From Rhodobacter sp. CZR27 (GTDB lineage: Bacteria > Pseudomonadota > Alphaproteobacteria > Rhodobacterales > Rhodobacteraceae), in the NCBI RefSeq assembly GCF_002407205.1, contig NZ_CP023548.1, forward strand, positions 2,876,501 to 2,940,500: 64,000 nt of DNA. Direction: 5' to 3'. Position numbers and translations under genes: made by a program. Shown piece after piece: positions 35,802 to 45,644 of the stretch; positions within the stretch are counted from its first letter, which is position 1; the number at the start of each line of letters is the position of its first letter. A model generated the notes under the pieces. It saw nothing but the letters and a program-made list of their open reading frames with translations. It was not told the DNA's origin and searched no databases.

Positions 35802-37673
35802 ATGGACGACCAGAACAAGAACCTCATCCTGGCAACCGGACTCAGCTTCCTCGTGATCATGGTCTGGTTCTTCCTGTTCCCGCCGCCTGAGACGGTGACG
35901 GACGCCACCCAGCCCGTCGCGACGCAGGAGGTCCCGGCGGCCCCCTCGGCCACTCCGGACGCGCCCATCACCGCGGTGCCCCCGGATGCCGAACTGCCCG
36001 CGACGCCGCGCGTCGGCATCGACACGCCGCGCCTGCAGGGCTCGATCTCCATGCTCGGCGGCCGGATCGACGACCTGTCGCTGAAGGCCTATCACGAGAC
36101 GCTCGACCCGAAGTCCGACATCGTCCGCCTGCTGTCGCCGGTGGGCAAGCCCAATGCCTATTACGCGCTCTATGGCTGGACCCCGGCGGGCAGCCTCGAC
36201 TACGAGGACGTGCCGGGCGCGAACACCCAGTGGACGCAGGTGGGCGGCTCCACGCTCGGCGTGGGCCAGCCGGTGACCCTCGAATGGGACAATGGCCAGG
36301 GGCTCGTCTTCACCCGCCGCGTCGCGGTGGATGACCACTACATGTTCACCGTGACCGAGAAGGTCGAGAACCGCACCGGCGAGGCCGTGCGGCTTGCGCC
36401 CTACGGCATCGTGGCCCGGCACGGCAAGCCCCTGAACCTGCAGAACTTCTTCGTGCTGCACGAGGGCGTGGTCGGACGGACCGACGGGACCCTTGCCGAG
36501 ACGAAGTATGGCGATCTCGAGGAACTTCCGGAAGTCGCGCGCGAGGGCGCGCTGGCCGAGGTCACCGAGGCCACGCAGGATGGCTGGATCGGCTTCACCG
36601 ACAAGTACTGGATGACCACGCTCATCCCGCAGCAGGGCCAGCCCTTCACCAGCGTGATGAAATTCGTTCCGGGCGCCGACATCTACCAGACCGAGACGCG
36701 CCAGCCCCTCGTGTCGGTCGAGCCGGGCGCCAGCACCGAGGTCACCTCGCGCCTCTTCGCCGGGGCAAAGGAGTGGGAGGCCATCCGCGCCTACCAGAAC
36801 GAGGGCTTCATCGAGGGCGGCGAGGCGGCCGAGCCGATCCCCGGCTTCATCGACTCGATCGACTGGGGCTGGTTCTTCTTCCTGACCAAGCCGATCTTTG
36901 CGGTCCTGCACTGGCTGCACGCGCTCCTCGGCAACATGGGCCTCGCGATCATCGCGCTGACCGTGGTGCTCAAGGCGCTGGTCCTGCCGCTCGCCTACAA
37001 GTCCTATGTCTCGATGGCGCGCATGAAGGAGCTGCAGCCGGAACTCGAGGCGCTGCGCGAGCGCGCCGGCGAGGACAAGATGCTGATGCAGCGCGAGATG
37101 ATGCGGCTCTACAAGGAAAAGAAGGTCAACCCCGCCGCGGGCTGCCTGCCGATCCTGATCCAGATCCCGATCTTCTTCTCGCTCTACAAGGTGATCTTCG
37201 TCACGATCGAGCTGCGCCACGCGCCGTTCTACGGCTGGCTCAAGGACCTCTCGGCGCCCGATCCGTCGTCGATCTTCAACTTCTTCGGGCTGGCCCCCTG
37301 GGCCGCGCCGATGCCGGGAACGATGATGGCCACCATCTTCATCGGGGTCCTGCCGATCCTGCTCGGCGTCTCGATGTGGCTGCAGCAGAAGCTGAACCCG
37401 GCGCCGACCGACAAGTCGCAGGCGATGATCTTCGCCTGGCTGCCCTGGGTCTTCATGTTCATGCTGGGCAGCTTCGCCTCGGGCCTCGTGCTCTACTGGA
37501 TCGTGAACAACCTGATCACCTTCAGCCAGCAATACGTGATCATGCGCAGCCACGGCCACCACCCGGACATCTTCGGCAACATCAAGTCGAGCTTCAGCCG
37601 CAAGCCGGCCGCTGCGCCTGCCGGAAAGGCCGCGAACGACAGCCGGCCGCCGGCGAAGAAGCAGAAACCATGA
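35802..37673 (+). CDS. yidC: membrane protein insertase YidC
   Basis: A 623-aa protein with an N-terminal helix (about 8-25), a large periplasmic domain (about 60-350) and the conserved insertase core with five helices (about 360-590, containing GNMGLAIIALTVVLKALVLP and GCLPILIQIPIFFSLYKVI). It inserts and folds inner-membrane proteins with or without SecYEG. I chose ATG 35802 (MDDQNKNLILATGLS), the usual YidC start, over GTG 35793. The stop overlaps the MOSC gene by 4 bases. Confidence 0.96.
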   Translation: MDDQNKNLILATGLSFLVIMVWFFLFPPPETVTDATQPVATQEVPAAPSATPDAPITAVPPDAELPATPRVGIDTPRLQGSISMLGGRIDDLSLKAYHETLDPKSDIVRLLSPVGKPNAYYALYGWTPAGSLDYEDVPGANTQWTQVGGSTLGVGQPVTLEWDNGQGLVFTRRVAVDDHYMFTVTEKVENRTGEAVRLAPYGIVARHGKPLNLQNFFVLHEGVVGRTDGTLAETKYGDLEELPEVAREGALAEVTEATQDGWIGFTDKYWMTTLIPQQGQPFTSVMKFVPGADIYQTETRQPLVSVEPGASTEVTSRLFAGAKEWEAIRAYQNEGFIEGGEAAEPIPGFIDSIDWGWFFFLTKPIFAVLHWLHALLGNMGLAIIALTVVLKALVLPLAYKSYVSMARMKELQPELEALRERAGEDKMLMQREMMRLYKEKKVNPAAGCLPILIQIPIFFSLYKVIFVTIELRHAPFYGWLKDLSAPDPSSIFNFFGLAPWAAPMPGTMMATIFIGVLPILLGVSMWLQQKLNPAPTDKSQAMIFAWLPWVFMFMLGSFASGLVLYWIVNNLITFSQQYVIMRSHGHHPDIFGNIKSSFSRKPAAAPAGKAANDSRPPAKKQKP

Positions 37674-38413
37674 CGGCGCGGCTCGGCCACATCTGCCGGC
37701 ACCCGATCAAGGCCCACGGACGCGAGGAACTCGCGTCCGTTCTGCTTTCGCCGGGCGCCTGCCTGCCCTGGGACCGCCACTGGGCCATCGCGCACGAGAG
37801 CGCGAAGCTGGAACCCGGCTGGTCGCCCTGTCACAACTTCAGCCGCGGCGCCAAGGCGCCGGCGCTGATGGCCATCACGGCGACATTCGACGAATCCTCT
37901 CGCGCCGTGAGCCTCGCCCACCCCGACCTGTCGCCGATCACCGTCCGTCCCGATGTGGCCGAGGAGGCCGAGCGACTGGTGGACTGGGTCCGCCCGCTCG
38001 TCCCCGCCGACCGTGCCCGGCCCTGCCGGGTGGTCACCGCCGGGCGCGGCATGACCGACAGCGCCTTTCCCTCCGTCGCGATCCTCTCGCTTTCGAGCCT
38101 GAGCGACCTTTCCGAACGCATGGGACAGCCGATGTCGATCCACCGCTGGCGCGGCAACCTCTGGGTCGAGGGCTGGGCGCCCTGGGCCGAATTCGGGCTG
38201 ATCGGCCAGGAGATTCGCGTCGGCAGCGCCCTTCTCCGCATCGAGGAGCGTATCACCCGCTGCCGCGCCACCTCGGCCGATCCGGACACCGGCCGGATCG
38301 ACGCCGACACGCTCGGCGCGCTGGAACGGCATTATGGCCACCGCGATTTCGGGGTTTACGCAACCGTGGTCGAAGGCGGCCAGATCGCGATCGGCGAAGA
38401 GGTGCGGACATGA
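37670..38413 (+). CDS. MOSC-domain protein
   Basis: A 247-aa protein with an N-terminal MOSC_N-like beta-barrel (HICRHPIKAHGREEL) and a MOSC core that includes RWRGNLWVEGWAPWAEF and ERITRCRATSADPDTGR, with the conserved Cys. MOSC proteins carry sulfur or molybdenum cofactor. It sits between yidC and engB with 4-base overlaps on both sides. Confidence 0.88.
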   Translation: MTARLGHICRHPIKAHGREELASVLLSPGACLPWDRHWAIAHESAKLEPGWSPCHNFSRGAKAPALMAITATFDESSRAVSLAHPDLSPITVRPDVAEEAERLVDWVRPLVPADRARPCRVVTAGRGMTDSAFPSVAILSLSSLSDLSERMGQPMSIHRWRGNLWVEGWAPWAEFGLIGQEIRVGSALLRIEERITRCRATSADPDTGRIDADTLGALERHYGHRDFGVYATVVEGGQIAIGEEVRT

Positions 38414-39063
38414 CCTCCCTTCCCTTCCCGCTGTCGCCCGAGCCGGAAGACCTTGCCCGCGAGGCCGGCCGTCTGCTCTTTGCCGGGCCGGTGGACTTCG
38501 TGAAGGGCGTGACCACGATGGAGGCCCTGCCGCCCGCCGACCGGATCGAGGTCTGCTTTGCCGGGCGGTCGAACGTCGGCAAGTCGAGCCTCATCAACGC
38601 GCTGACCGGGCGCAAGTCGCTGGCGCGGGCCTCGAACACCCCGGGCCGGACGCAGGAGATCAACTACTTCGCCCTCGGCGACAGCCGTTACATGGTCGAC
38701 CTGCCGGGTTACGGCTATGCCGAGGCGCCCAAGCCCCTTGTCGAACGCTGGCAGCGCCTGCTGAAGAGCTATCTCGCCGGACGCCAGACCCTGCGCCGCG
38801 CCTTCGTGCTGATCGACACGCGGCACGGCATCAAGGCGGTGGACAACGAGATCCTGACCCTGCTCGACCGGTCGGCCGTGACCTTCCAGGTCGTGCTGAC
38901 CAAGGCCGACAAGGTCAGCCGGGCCGAACGCGAGGCGGTGCTGGACCAGGTGCGGGGCGCCCTCAGCAAGCATCCCGCGGCCTTCCCCGAGCTGGTCATG
39001 ACCAGTTCCGAGAAGGGCGACGGCATCGAGACGCTGCGGGCGATCATCGCCACGCTGGCCTGA
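38410..39063 (+). CDS. engB: ribosome biogenesis GTP-binding protein YihA/EngB
   Basis: A 217-aa GTPase with G1 ([14 protein letters not shown]), G2/G3 ([20 protein letters not shown]), G4 (LTKADK) and G5 (TSSEKGDG). It is an essential-type factor in large-subunit assembly. The start overlaps the MOSC stop. Confidence 0.95.
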   Translation: MTSLPFPLSPEPEDLAREAGRLLFAGPVDFVKGVTTMEALPPADRIEVCFAGRSNVGKSSLINALTGRKSLARASNTPGRTQEINYFALGDSRYMVDLPGYGYAEAPKPLVERWQRLLKSYLAGRQTLRRAFVLIDTRHGIKAVDNEILTLLDRSAVTFQVVLTKADKVSRAEREAVLDQVRGALSKHPAAFPELVMTSSEKGDGIETLRAIIATLA

Positions 39064-39071
39064 GGGATCCG

Positions 39072-39091
39072 CCGGCGGGGGTTCCCGCCGG
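39072..39091. terminator. hairpin between convergent engB and SDR genes
   Basis: An 8-bp stem (CCGGCGGG at 39072-39079 with 39084-39091) lies just after the engB stop. It has no T-run; placement between convergent genes supports a termination role. Confidence 0.45.
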
Positions 39092-39160
39092 TCCGGGCGC
39101 AGAGGGGCGTCGCTCGGGACGCATCGTTGCCGACTGCCGGCCGGACCGGGCCGCCGAGGG

Positions 39161-39892
39161 TCAGACGTGCTGGGCGCCGTTGATCTCGATCTCGGCGCCC
39201 GAGATGTAGCTCGACTGGTCAGAGCACAGGAACCAGATCGCGTCCGCGACCTCCTTCGGCTGGCCCAGCCGGCGCAGAGGCAGCTTCTCGACGATCTTGT
39301 CGGTGCCGGGCGAGAGAATCGCCGTCTCGACCTCGCCCGGTGCAATGGCGTTCACCCGCACGCCGAGCGGGCCGAAGTCATGCGCCATCTCGCGCGTCAG
39401 GGCCGCCAGCGCGGCCTTGGACGTGGCATAGGCCGCGCCCGCGAAGGGATGCACCCGGCTGCCCGCGATCGAGGTCACGTTGACGATCGATCCCTGACCG
39501 GCCGTCAGCTCGTTCTGCAGGCCGCGCGCCAGCACCACCGAGGCGAAGAAGTTGACATGGAACACCTGCCCCCAGGTGCGCAGGTCGGTGGTCAGCGTGT
39601 CGAGCCGCTCTCCCCTCGGACCCTTGGGCGAGACCCCGGCATTGTTGACCAGCGCATGCAGCTTGCCGTCGATGCGCCCCTTGATCGTCTCGATGGCGGC
39701 GATGGTCATCTCGGGACTGGCGAGGTCCACCTGGATGTGATCCTCCTCGCCGCGCGGCCAGGGGCAGCGGTCGTCGAACGGGTAGCGCGAGCAGGTGAGC
39801 ACGCGCCAGCCCTCGTTCGAGAACCGCTTCACCGTCGCATGCCCGATGCCGCGGCTCGCCCCGGTCAGCACCATGATCTTCTGTTCGCCCAT
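39161..39892 (-). CDS. SDR-family oxidoreductase
   Basis: A 243-aa classical short-chain dehydrogenase with TGASRGIG (cofactor loop), NNAGVSPKG, catalytic Ser in NVTSIAG and YATSK, and [10 protein letters not shown]. Substrate unknown. The Rossmann loop is followed by [12 protein letters not shown], which is unusual for this position but does not break the fold. It is divergent from argB. Confidence 0.88.
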   Translation of the reverse strand: MGEQKIMVLTGASRGIGHATVKRFSNEGWRVLTCSRYPFDDRCPWPRGEEDHIQVDLASPEMTIAAIETIKGRIDGKLHALVNNAGVSPKGPRGERLDTLTTDLRTWGQVFHVNFFASVVLARGLQNELTAGQGSIVNVTSIAGSRVHPFAGAAYATSKAALAALTREMAHDFGPLGVRVNAIAPGEVETAILSPGTDKIVEKLPLRRLGQPKEVADAIWFLCSDQSSYISGAEIEINGAQHV

Positions 39893-40021
39893 TGTCCGCC
39901 CCCTGCGCCTCCGGCGAAGCTATGCCCGGCTGGCGGAATTGCAAGGCGCGCCGCCTTGGCAGGGTCAGCCAAAGGCGATACCAGAGGGCCGATCCCCAAC
40001 CGCCCGATGAAGAGAAGCCCC

Positions 40022-40903
40022 ATGACGCGTGACCCGATCGCCACCGCCCGCACCCTGTCCGAGGCCCTGCCCTATCTTCAGCGCTACGCCGGAGCGGTGG
40101 TGGTGGTGAAGTTCGGCGGCAATGCCATGGGCGATCAGGCCGCGATGGCCGAATTCGCCCGCGACATCGTGCTGATGCGGCAGGTGGGGGTCAACCCGGT
40201 GGTGGTGCACGGCGGCGGGCCGATGATCAACGAGCTGCTCGGAAAGCTGGGGATCAAGTCGGAGTTCGTGCGCGGCAAGCGCGTGACGGACAAGGCCACC
40301 GTCGAGGTGGTCGAGATGGTGCTGTCGGGTCTGGTCAACAAGCGCATCGTGCAGGCGATCAACGATCAGGGCGGCCGCGCGGTCGGCATCTCGGGCAAGG
40401 ACGACGACCTGATGGTCTGCGTGGCCGACGATCCGGACCTCGGCTTCGTGGGCAAGCCCGTCGAGATGAACGTGCAGGTGCTGCGCGACCTCTACAACGC
40501 CGGGATCATTCCCGTCGTGGCGCCGGTGGCGACGGGGATGGAGGAGAACGAGACCTTCAACGTGAACGGCGACACCGCTGCAGGCGCGATCGCCGGCGCG
40601 CTTCAGGCCGACCGGCTGCTGCTGCTGACCGACGTCGCGGGCGTGAAGGACGAGAGCGGCACCGTGCTGACCCAGATCACGCCCGAACAGGTGCGCGAGA
40701 TGACCGAGCGCGGCACGATCTCGGGCGGGATGATCCCCAAGACCGAGACGGCGCTGGCCGCGCTCGAGGCCGGGGTGCGCGCCGTGGTGATCCTCGACGG
40801 GCGTATCCCGAACGCCGGACTGATCGAGCTGTTCACCGACGAAGGCGCCGGCACGCTGATCCGCTCGACAGAGCCGCGGGTGAAGCCGCGCGGTCGGCCC
40901 TGA
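40022..40903 (+). CDS. argB: acetylglutamate kinase
   Basis: A 293-aa amino-acid kinase with [37 protein letters not shown] and [10 protein letters not shown], the ArgB signatures. It phosphorylates N-acetylglutamate in arginine synthesis. I chose ATG 40022 ([19 protein letters not shown]), with GAAGAGAAG upstream; an in-frame ATG at 40007 is also possible. Its stop overlaps the next start by one base. Confidence 0.96.
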   Translation: MTRDPIATARTLSEALPYLQRYAGAVVVVKFGGNAMGDQAAMAEFARDIVLMRQVGVNPVVVHGGGPMINELLGKLGIKSEFVRGKRVTDKATVEVVEMVLSGLVNKRIVQAINDQGGRAVGISGKDDDLMVCVADDPDLGFVGKPVEMNVQVLRDLYNAGIIPVVAPVATGMEENETFNVNGDTAAGAIAGALQADRLLLLTDVAGVKDESGTVLTQITPEQVREMTERGTISGGMIPKTETALAALEAGVRAVVILDGRIPNAGLIELFTDEGAGTLIRSTEPRVKPRGRP

Positions 40904-41547
40904 TGCTCGACCAGATCGCGGCAGGCGCCGCCGGCCATGCGCTGGCGGTGCTCGGGGCCTGTCCTGTCACGGCCGAGGACGGGCTGCCTGAAGGGACGAG
41001 AACGCTTGTCCTGCTCGGCCCGCGCGAACCGGGCTTCTGGCCGCGGTTCGTGGAGAGCCCCGAATGGCAGGATCGCGCGCCCGATCCGATGGACCGCTGG
41101 TCGCGCCGGGTGATCGAAAGCCTTGCCCGTCAGTTCGAGGCGGAGCCGGTCTTTCCCTTCGGCGGCCCGCCCTACTGGCCGTTCTACGGTTGGGCGCTGC
41201 GCACCGGCCGCAGCTTCGCCTCGCCGGTCCGGCTGCTGGTGCATGACGAGGCAGGCCTCTACTTCTCGTGTCGCGGCGCGCTGGCGCTGCGCGAGGTGCT
41301 GCCCGTCCAGGCCTCCCGCTCGCCCTGCGAGGGTTGCGAGGCGCAGCCCTGCCTGACCGCCTGCCCGCCCAGGGCATTGACGGCGAACGGCTATGACGTT
41401 CCCGCCTGCCATGCCTTCCTTGACACCGCAGCGGGCGCCGACTGCCTGTCACGCGGCTGCGCGGTTCGCCGCGCTTGCCCCCGCTCGCAGGGCCATGCAA
41501 GGATGGAAGCTCAATCCGCCTACCACATGAGGCAGTTCCACCGATGA
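40903..41547 (+). CDS. ferredoxin-like protein of unknown function
   Basis: A 214-aa protein with a Cys cluster near the C-terminus (CEGCEAQPCLTACPP, later CLSRGCAVRRACP), which could hold one or two Fe-S clusters as in ferredoxin-like or epoxyqueuosine-reductase-like proteins. No cobalamin-binding domain is present. The central part (GGPPYWPFYGWALRTGRSF) is conserved-looking. It overlaps argB by one base and the phosphatase start by four. Function unknown. Confidence 0.75.
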   Translation: MLDQIAAGAAGHALAVLGACPVTAEDGLPEGTRTLVLLGPREPGFWPRFVESPEWQDRAPDPMDRWSRRVIESLARQFEAEPVFPFGGPPYWPFYGWALRTGRSFASPVRLLVHDEAGLYFSCRGALALREVLPVQASRSPCEGCEAQPCLTACPPRALTANGYDVPACHAFLDTAAGADCLSRGCAVRRACPRSQGHARMEAQSAYHMRQFHR

Positions 41548-42050
41548 ACAAGCGTCTGATCCTGATTCGCCATGCGAAATCGGCCTGGGACGATCCGCTG
41601 CTCCCCGACCATGACCGACCGCTCAACGCCCGCGGCCTCGGCGCCGCGCGCGATCTTGGCCAGTGGCTCGCCTCGCGGGGCTATGTGCCCGGCGAAGTCC
41701 TCTGCTCGGATGCGCTGCGCACCCGTGCCACCTGGGAAGGCATCGCGCCGGCCCTGCCCGACGCGCCCGAGCCGATGCTGAAGCCCACGCTCTACCATGC
41801 CGGCTCGGACGTGATGCTGGCGGTGCTGCGGCATGCCACGGCCGAGACGGTCTGCATGATCGGCCACAACCCGGGCATCGCGGAGTTCGCCCATCGGCTG
41901 GTGAAGCACCGGCCGCTGAACACCGAGTTTCAGAAATATCCGACCGGCGCAACGCTGGTGGCGGACTTCGGCCAGATCGACTGGAGCGACGTGGGCTATG
42001 GCATGGCCGAGCCGGTGGACTTCATCGTGCCCCGCGAACTGGTGGCCTGA
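41544..42050 (+). CDS. SixA-type histidine phosphatase
   Basis: A 168-aa protein with the RHG motif at the N-terminus (LILIRHAKSAW) and a second His in CMIGHNPGIAEF, the phosphatase pair of the histidine phosphatase superfamily. The short length fits the SixA branch, which dephosphorylates phosphohistidine proteins. It is the third gene of the argB cluster. Confidence 0.88.
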   Translation: MNKRLILIRHAKSAWDDPLLPDHDRPLNARGLGAARDLGQWLASRGYVPGEVLCSDALRTRATWEGIAPALPDAPEPMLKPTLYHAGSDVMLAVLRHATAETVCMIGHNPGIAEFAHRLVKHRPLNTEFQKYPTGATLVADFGQIDWSDVGYGMAEPVDFIVPRELVA

Positions 42051-42053
42051 GCC

Positions 42054-42494
42054 CTACCAGCGGCGGAGGGCGGCCTCGTCCTCGTCCTTCGCCGCCACCC
42101 AGTCCGCGCCCGCCTCGGTAATTTCCTTCTTCCAGAAGGGCGCGCGCGACTTCAGGTAATCCATCAGGAACTCGGCGGCCGCGAAGGCCTCGGCCCGGTG
42201 CGCGGCGGCGGTGGCCACCATCATGATCGGCTCGCCGGGGCCGAGCCGGCCGTGGCGGTGGATCACGAGGGCGTCGAGAAGCTGCCAGCGCTCGGCCGCC
42301 TCGGCCGCAATGGCGGAAATCGCCCGCTCGGTCATGCCGGGATAGTGCTCGATCTCCATGGCCGAGAGCCCGCCGGAGAGGTCGCGCACGAGGCCGGTGA
42401 AGGTCACGACCGCGCCTGCCCCCGACACGCCGGACGCGAAGTCAGAGGCCTCGGCGCCGAAGTCGAAGGCCTCGGCCTGAACCACGATGCGCAT
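42054..42494 (-). CDS. moaE: molybdopterin synthase catalytic subunit MoaE
   Basis: A 146-aa protein with TFTGLVRDLS, the HRxG region (IHRHGRLGPGEPIMMV), AHRAEAFAAAEFLMDYLK and the active Lys in APFWKKE. With MoaD it inserts two sulfurs into precursor Z to make molybdopterin. It begins 2 bases after moaD. Its product supplies the cofactor for the formate dehydrogenase encoded 8 kb away. Confidence 0.95.
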   Translation of the reverse strand: MRIVVQAEAFDFGAEASDFASGVSGAGAVVTFTGLVRDLSGGLSAMEIEHYPGMTERAISAIAAEAAERWQLLDALVIHRHGRLGPGEPIMMVATAAAHRAEAFAAAEFLMDYLKSRAPFWKKEITEAGADWVAAKDEDEAALRRW

Positions 42495-42495
42495 C

Positions 42496-42744
42496 TCAGC
42501 CTCCGGTCATCGGCGGGAAGAAGGCGACCTCGCGCACGCCGGCCAGCGGGGCGTCGAACTCTGAAAGCTCCTGATCGAGCGCGACGCGCAGGGACGAGAG
42601 GTCCGCGAAAGCTAGCGCGTAGCGTTCCTCGCGCCCGCGCAGTTCCTCGACCAGATCCTGCACGGTATGGGCAGCCGTCTCCAGCCGCTCGCGCGGCAGC
42701 CCGATCCGCTCGCGGACCCAGGCGAAGTAGAGCACGTCGATCAT
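42496..42744 (-). CDS. moaD: molybdopterin synthase sulfur carrier subunit MoaD
   Basis: An 82-aa ubiquitin-fold protein ending in the obligatory Gly-Gly (AFFPPMTGG), which is thiocarboxylated and delivers sulfur to MoaE. The start overlaps the pgsA stop by 4 bases. Confidence 0.94.
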   Translation of the reverse strand: MIDVLYFAWVRERIGLPRERLETAAHTVQDLVEELRGREERYALAFADLSSLRVALDQELSEFDAPLAGVREVAFFPPMTGG

Positions 42745-43406
42745 TTCTCGTCCTTCAGGTAAGGCAGCGCCTTCCTGAAATAGTCCCATCCGGTGATGAA
42801 GGTAAGGGCCGCGGCCACCCAGATCAGCGCAAGCCCGACCCATGTCGCATAGGACGAGCAGCCGCGCATGCCGCAGCTGCGGATCGGGTCGGCGTCGCCC
42901 TGGCTGACCGCCTGGGCGTATTGCTCCCACGTCATGCCCTGCCGGGCGATGCCCTCGAGGTGTTCGAGGCCGGTGCCAAGGAAGAGGATCGCGATGGCGA
43001 TCATCTGCGCCGTGGTCTTCCACTTGGCAAGCTTCGTGACCTTCAGCAGCGACGCCTTGGAGCCGAGGAACTCGCGCAGGCCCGAGACGAAGACCTCGCG
43101 GAACAGGATGACCGTCACCGGCAGGATCAGCCAGGGGTTCATGCCGGAATAGCCGGTGATGATCACCAGCGCGATCACGACCATCGCCTTGTCGGCAATC
43201 GGGTCGAGCATGGCGCCGAACTTCGATTCCTGCTTCCAGAGCCGGGCGAGGTAGCCGTCGAAGAAATCCGTGACCGCCGCCAGGATGAACAGCGACAGCG
43301 CGAACCAGTCGGCCCATGGCCTGTGGAAATACAGGAACATCACCGCAACGCCGGGGGCGGCGAGCAGACGCAGCACGGTGAGGATATTCGGAAGCGACCA
43401 GTTCAT
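42741..43406 (-). CDS. pgsA: CDP-diacylglycerol-glycerol-3-phosphate 3-phosphatidyltransferase
   Basis: A 221-aa membrane enzyme with the CDP-alcohol phosphotransferase motif D-G-x2-A-R-x8-G-x3-D-x3-D (DFFDGYLARLWKQ through KFGAMLDPIADK) and several membrane helices. It makes phosphatidylglycerol phosphate at the inner membrane. The start (MNWSLPNILTVLRLL) is typical. Confidence 0.95.
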   Translation of the reverse strand: MNWSLPNILTVLRLLAAPGVAVMFLYFHRPWADWFALSLFILAAVTDFFDGYLARLWKQESKFGAMLDPIADKAMVVIALVIITGYSGMNPWLILPVTVILFREVFVSGLREFLGSKASLLKVTKLAKWKTTAQMIAIAILFLGTGLEHLEGIARQGMTWEQYAQAVSQGDADPIRSCGMRGCSSYATWVGLALIWVAAALTFITGWDYFRKALPYLKDEK

Positions 43407-43467
43407 GCCGATGGTCTAGCCCATTCCCCGCGGCGGGGGGAAGAGGCAGAAGCAGCGGCGCCCCGCC

Positions 43468-45339
43468 TCAGGTCCCGTGAAAATAATCGTGAATGGTCTG
43501 GGCAAGCGTCTCGGAGATGCCATCGACGGCGCAGAGATCGGGCACGCCCGCCCGCGCCACTGCCTTGGCCGAGCCGAAATGGGCCAGAAGCGCCCGCTTC
43601 CGCGTGGCGCCCACACCCGGGATCTCGTCGAGCGGCGTCGCGCTCACCGCCTTGGCGCGCTTCGCCCGGTGCGCCCCGATCGCCCAGCGGTGGGCCTCGT
43701 CGCGCAGCCGCTGCACGAAGTAGAGCACGGGATCGTTCATGCGCAGCGCGAAGGGTGGCTCGCCGGGGCGGTGGAACTCCTCCTTGCCGGCGTCGCGGTC
43801 GATGCCCTTGGCCACGCCCACGAAGGGGATGTCGTCCACACCCAGCCCCTGCATGATCTCCTGCACGGCCGAGACCTGTCCGGCGCCGCCGTCGATGAGC
43901 AGAAGGTCGGGCCACGCGTCGGACTTCCGCTCGGGGTCCTCCTTCAGCAGGCGCTCGAACCGGCGGGTGAGCACCTCCTTCATCATGCCGAAGTCGTCGC
44001 CCTGCGCGCCCGCCGCGCCGCGGATGTTGAACTTGCGATACTGGCTTTTCAGGAACCCCTCGGGCCCGGCGACGATCATCCCGCCCACGGCGTTGGTGCC
44101 CTGGATGTGCGAGTTGTCATAGACCTCGATCCGCTTCGGCGGGGCGTCGAGGTCGAAGGCCTCGGCCAGTCCGGTCAGCAGCCGGTTCTGCGTGGCGCTT
44201 TCCGCCATGCGCCGCGCGAGGCTTTCGCGGGCATTCCTCAGCGCGTTCTCGACCAGTTCGGCCTTCTCGCCCCGCTGCGGCACGCCCAGCGTGACCTTGC
44301 GGCCGGCCCGCTCGGACAGCAGCTGTGCCACGAGGTCAGGGTTGTCGACCGGATGCGACAGCAGGATCAGCCGGGGCGGTTCCTTGTCGTCGTAGAACTG
44401 GGCAAGGAAGGCCTCGAGGATCTCGGGCTCCTCCGCCCCCGCGCCGGTGCGGGGATAGAAGTCGCGGTTGCCCCAGGACTGGTTTGCGCGGATGAAGAAG
44501 ACCTGCACGCAGGCCTGCCCGCCTTCCAGATGGACGGCGATCACGTCGGCCTCGGCCACGCCCTTCGGGTTGATGCCCTGCGAGGACTGCACCTGCGTCA
44601 GCGCCTTGATCCGGTCGCGGAGCGCGGCCGCCCGCTCGAACTCCATCGCCTCGGAGGCTGCCGCCATCTGCTCGGCAAGGCTCGCCTGCACCTTGGTCGT
44701 GCGCCCCTGCAGGAAGCGCTCGGCGTCGCCGATCAGCGCGGCATAATCTTCGGGTTCGATCCGGCCCACGCAGGGGGCGGAGCAGCGCTTGATCTGGTAG
44801 AGCAGGCAGGGCCGCGTGCGGCTCTCGAACATGGAATCCGAGCAGGTGCGCAGCAGGAACACCCGCTGCAACTGGTTCAGCGTGCGGTTCACCGCGCCCG
44901 CGCTGGCGAAGGGACCGAAGTAGCTGCCCTTCTCGCTGCGCTTGCCACGGTGCTTCTTCAGCATCGGAAAGGGATGGTCCTTGGCGATGAGAATGTTCGG
45001 GAAGCTCTTGTCGTCGCGCAGCAGCACGTTGTAGCGCGGCTTCAATTGCTTGATCAGGTTCTGTTCAAGCAGCAGCGCCTCGGTCTCGGTCCGCGTGGTC
45101 AGAAACATCATCGAGGAAGTTTCGCGGATCATCCGCGCGATCCGCCCCGAGTGCCCCGAGGGCCGGGCATAGTTCGACACCCTCGCGCGGAGGTTGCGGG
45201 CCTTGCCGACATAGAGCACCTGGCTCTGCGCATCGAGCATCCGGTAGACGCCCGGCGAGCCGTCGAGCGTCTTCAGGTAGCCCTGAATGACCGCATGCCC
45301 AGTGGGCGCCGCCTTGCCTTCCGTTTCGTCACCCTGCAC
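43468..45339 (-). CDS. uvrC: excinuclease ABC subunit C
   Basis: UvrC of about 623 aa. It has a GIY-YIG endonuclease domain ([18 protein letters not shown]), a UVR motif ([21 protein letters not shown]) in the middle, an RNase H-like C-terminal nuclease ([14 protein letters not shown]) and tandem HhH ([15 protein letters not shown]). It makes both incisions in nucleotide excision repair. I placed the start at GTG 45339 because an ATG at 45426 would add 29 atypical basic residues; this choice is uncertain. Confidence 0.92.
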   Translation of the reverse strand: MQGDETEGKAAPTGHAVIQGYLKTLDGSPGVYRMLDAQSQVLYVGKARNLRARVSNYARPSGHSGRIARMIRETSSMMFLTTRTETEALLLEQNLIKQLKPRYNVLLRDDKSFPNILIAKDHPFPMLKKHRGKRSEKGSYFGPFASAGAVNRTLNQLQRVFLLRTCSDSMFESRTRPCLLYQIKRCSAPCVGRIEPEDYAALIGDAERFLQGRTTKVQASLAEQMAAASEAMEFERAAALRDRIKALTQVQSSQGINPKGVAEADVIAVHLEGGQACVQVFFIRANQSWGNRDFYPRTGAGAEEPEILEAFLAQFYDDKEPPRLILLSHPVDNPDLVAQLLSERAGRKVTLGVPQRGEKAELVENALRNARESLARRMAESATQNRLLTGLAEAFDLDAPPKRIEVYDNSHIQGTNAVGGMIVAGPEGFLKSQYRKFNIRGAAGAQGDDFGMMKEVLTRRFERLLKEDPERKSDAWPDLLLIDGGAGQVSAVQEIMQGLGVDDIPFVGVAKGIDRDAGKEEFHRPGEPPFALRMNDPVLYFVQRLRDEAHRWAIGAHRAKRAKAVSATPLDEIPGVGATRKRALLAHFGSAKAVARAGVPDLCAVDGISETLAQTIHDYFHGT

Positions 45340-45644
45340 GACCGTTCCCGATCCTTTCCGACGTCCTCGATTCCCGGTCCTTCGCTGCAACGATAGCGGC
45401 AGGGCCACAAGAGGAAACCTGTCCACCGTTTCTGTGGATAACTCTGCGCAAAACGTTCTGGCAGTGCGGAATTTTCCTTGTTGTAAGGCGGTTTCGCCTG
45501 TTTGCGTGTTTTTTAGGCAATGCTGTAACGGACTGAATAAGCATGATAATTTTTATCGCCACATCCCAAAGGCATGAAACGGCACAGCTTTCCGGGTGCC
45601 CCTGTCCGCAACTTTCCAAAAGTGGACAACTCGGGCGGGAGCGG
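45340..45644. other. 305-base AT-rich noncoding stretch upstream of uvrC with a DnaA-box match
   Basis: The stretch between the SDR stop and uvrC is clearly richer in A/T than its surroundings, especially 45430-45590. It holds TGTGGATAA at 45433-45441, a perfect DnaA box (TTATCCACA on the other strand), and a weaker AGTGGACAA at 45621-45629. It presumably contains the uvrC promoter. I see no reading frame with coding character. Confidence 0.5.

Noticed and set aside
45345..45362. SOS box (GTTC-N7-GTTC) in front of uvrC
   Set aside because: The second half reads TTTC and the site lies at an uncertain place relative to the start, so the match is too weak.
45287..45577. 96-codon plus-strand frame upstream of uvrC
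   Set aside because: It overlaps the uvrC 5' end, has no Shine-Dalgarno, and reads through the AT-rich spacer without protein-like features.
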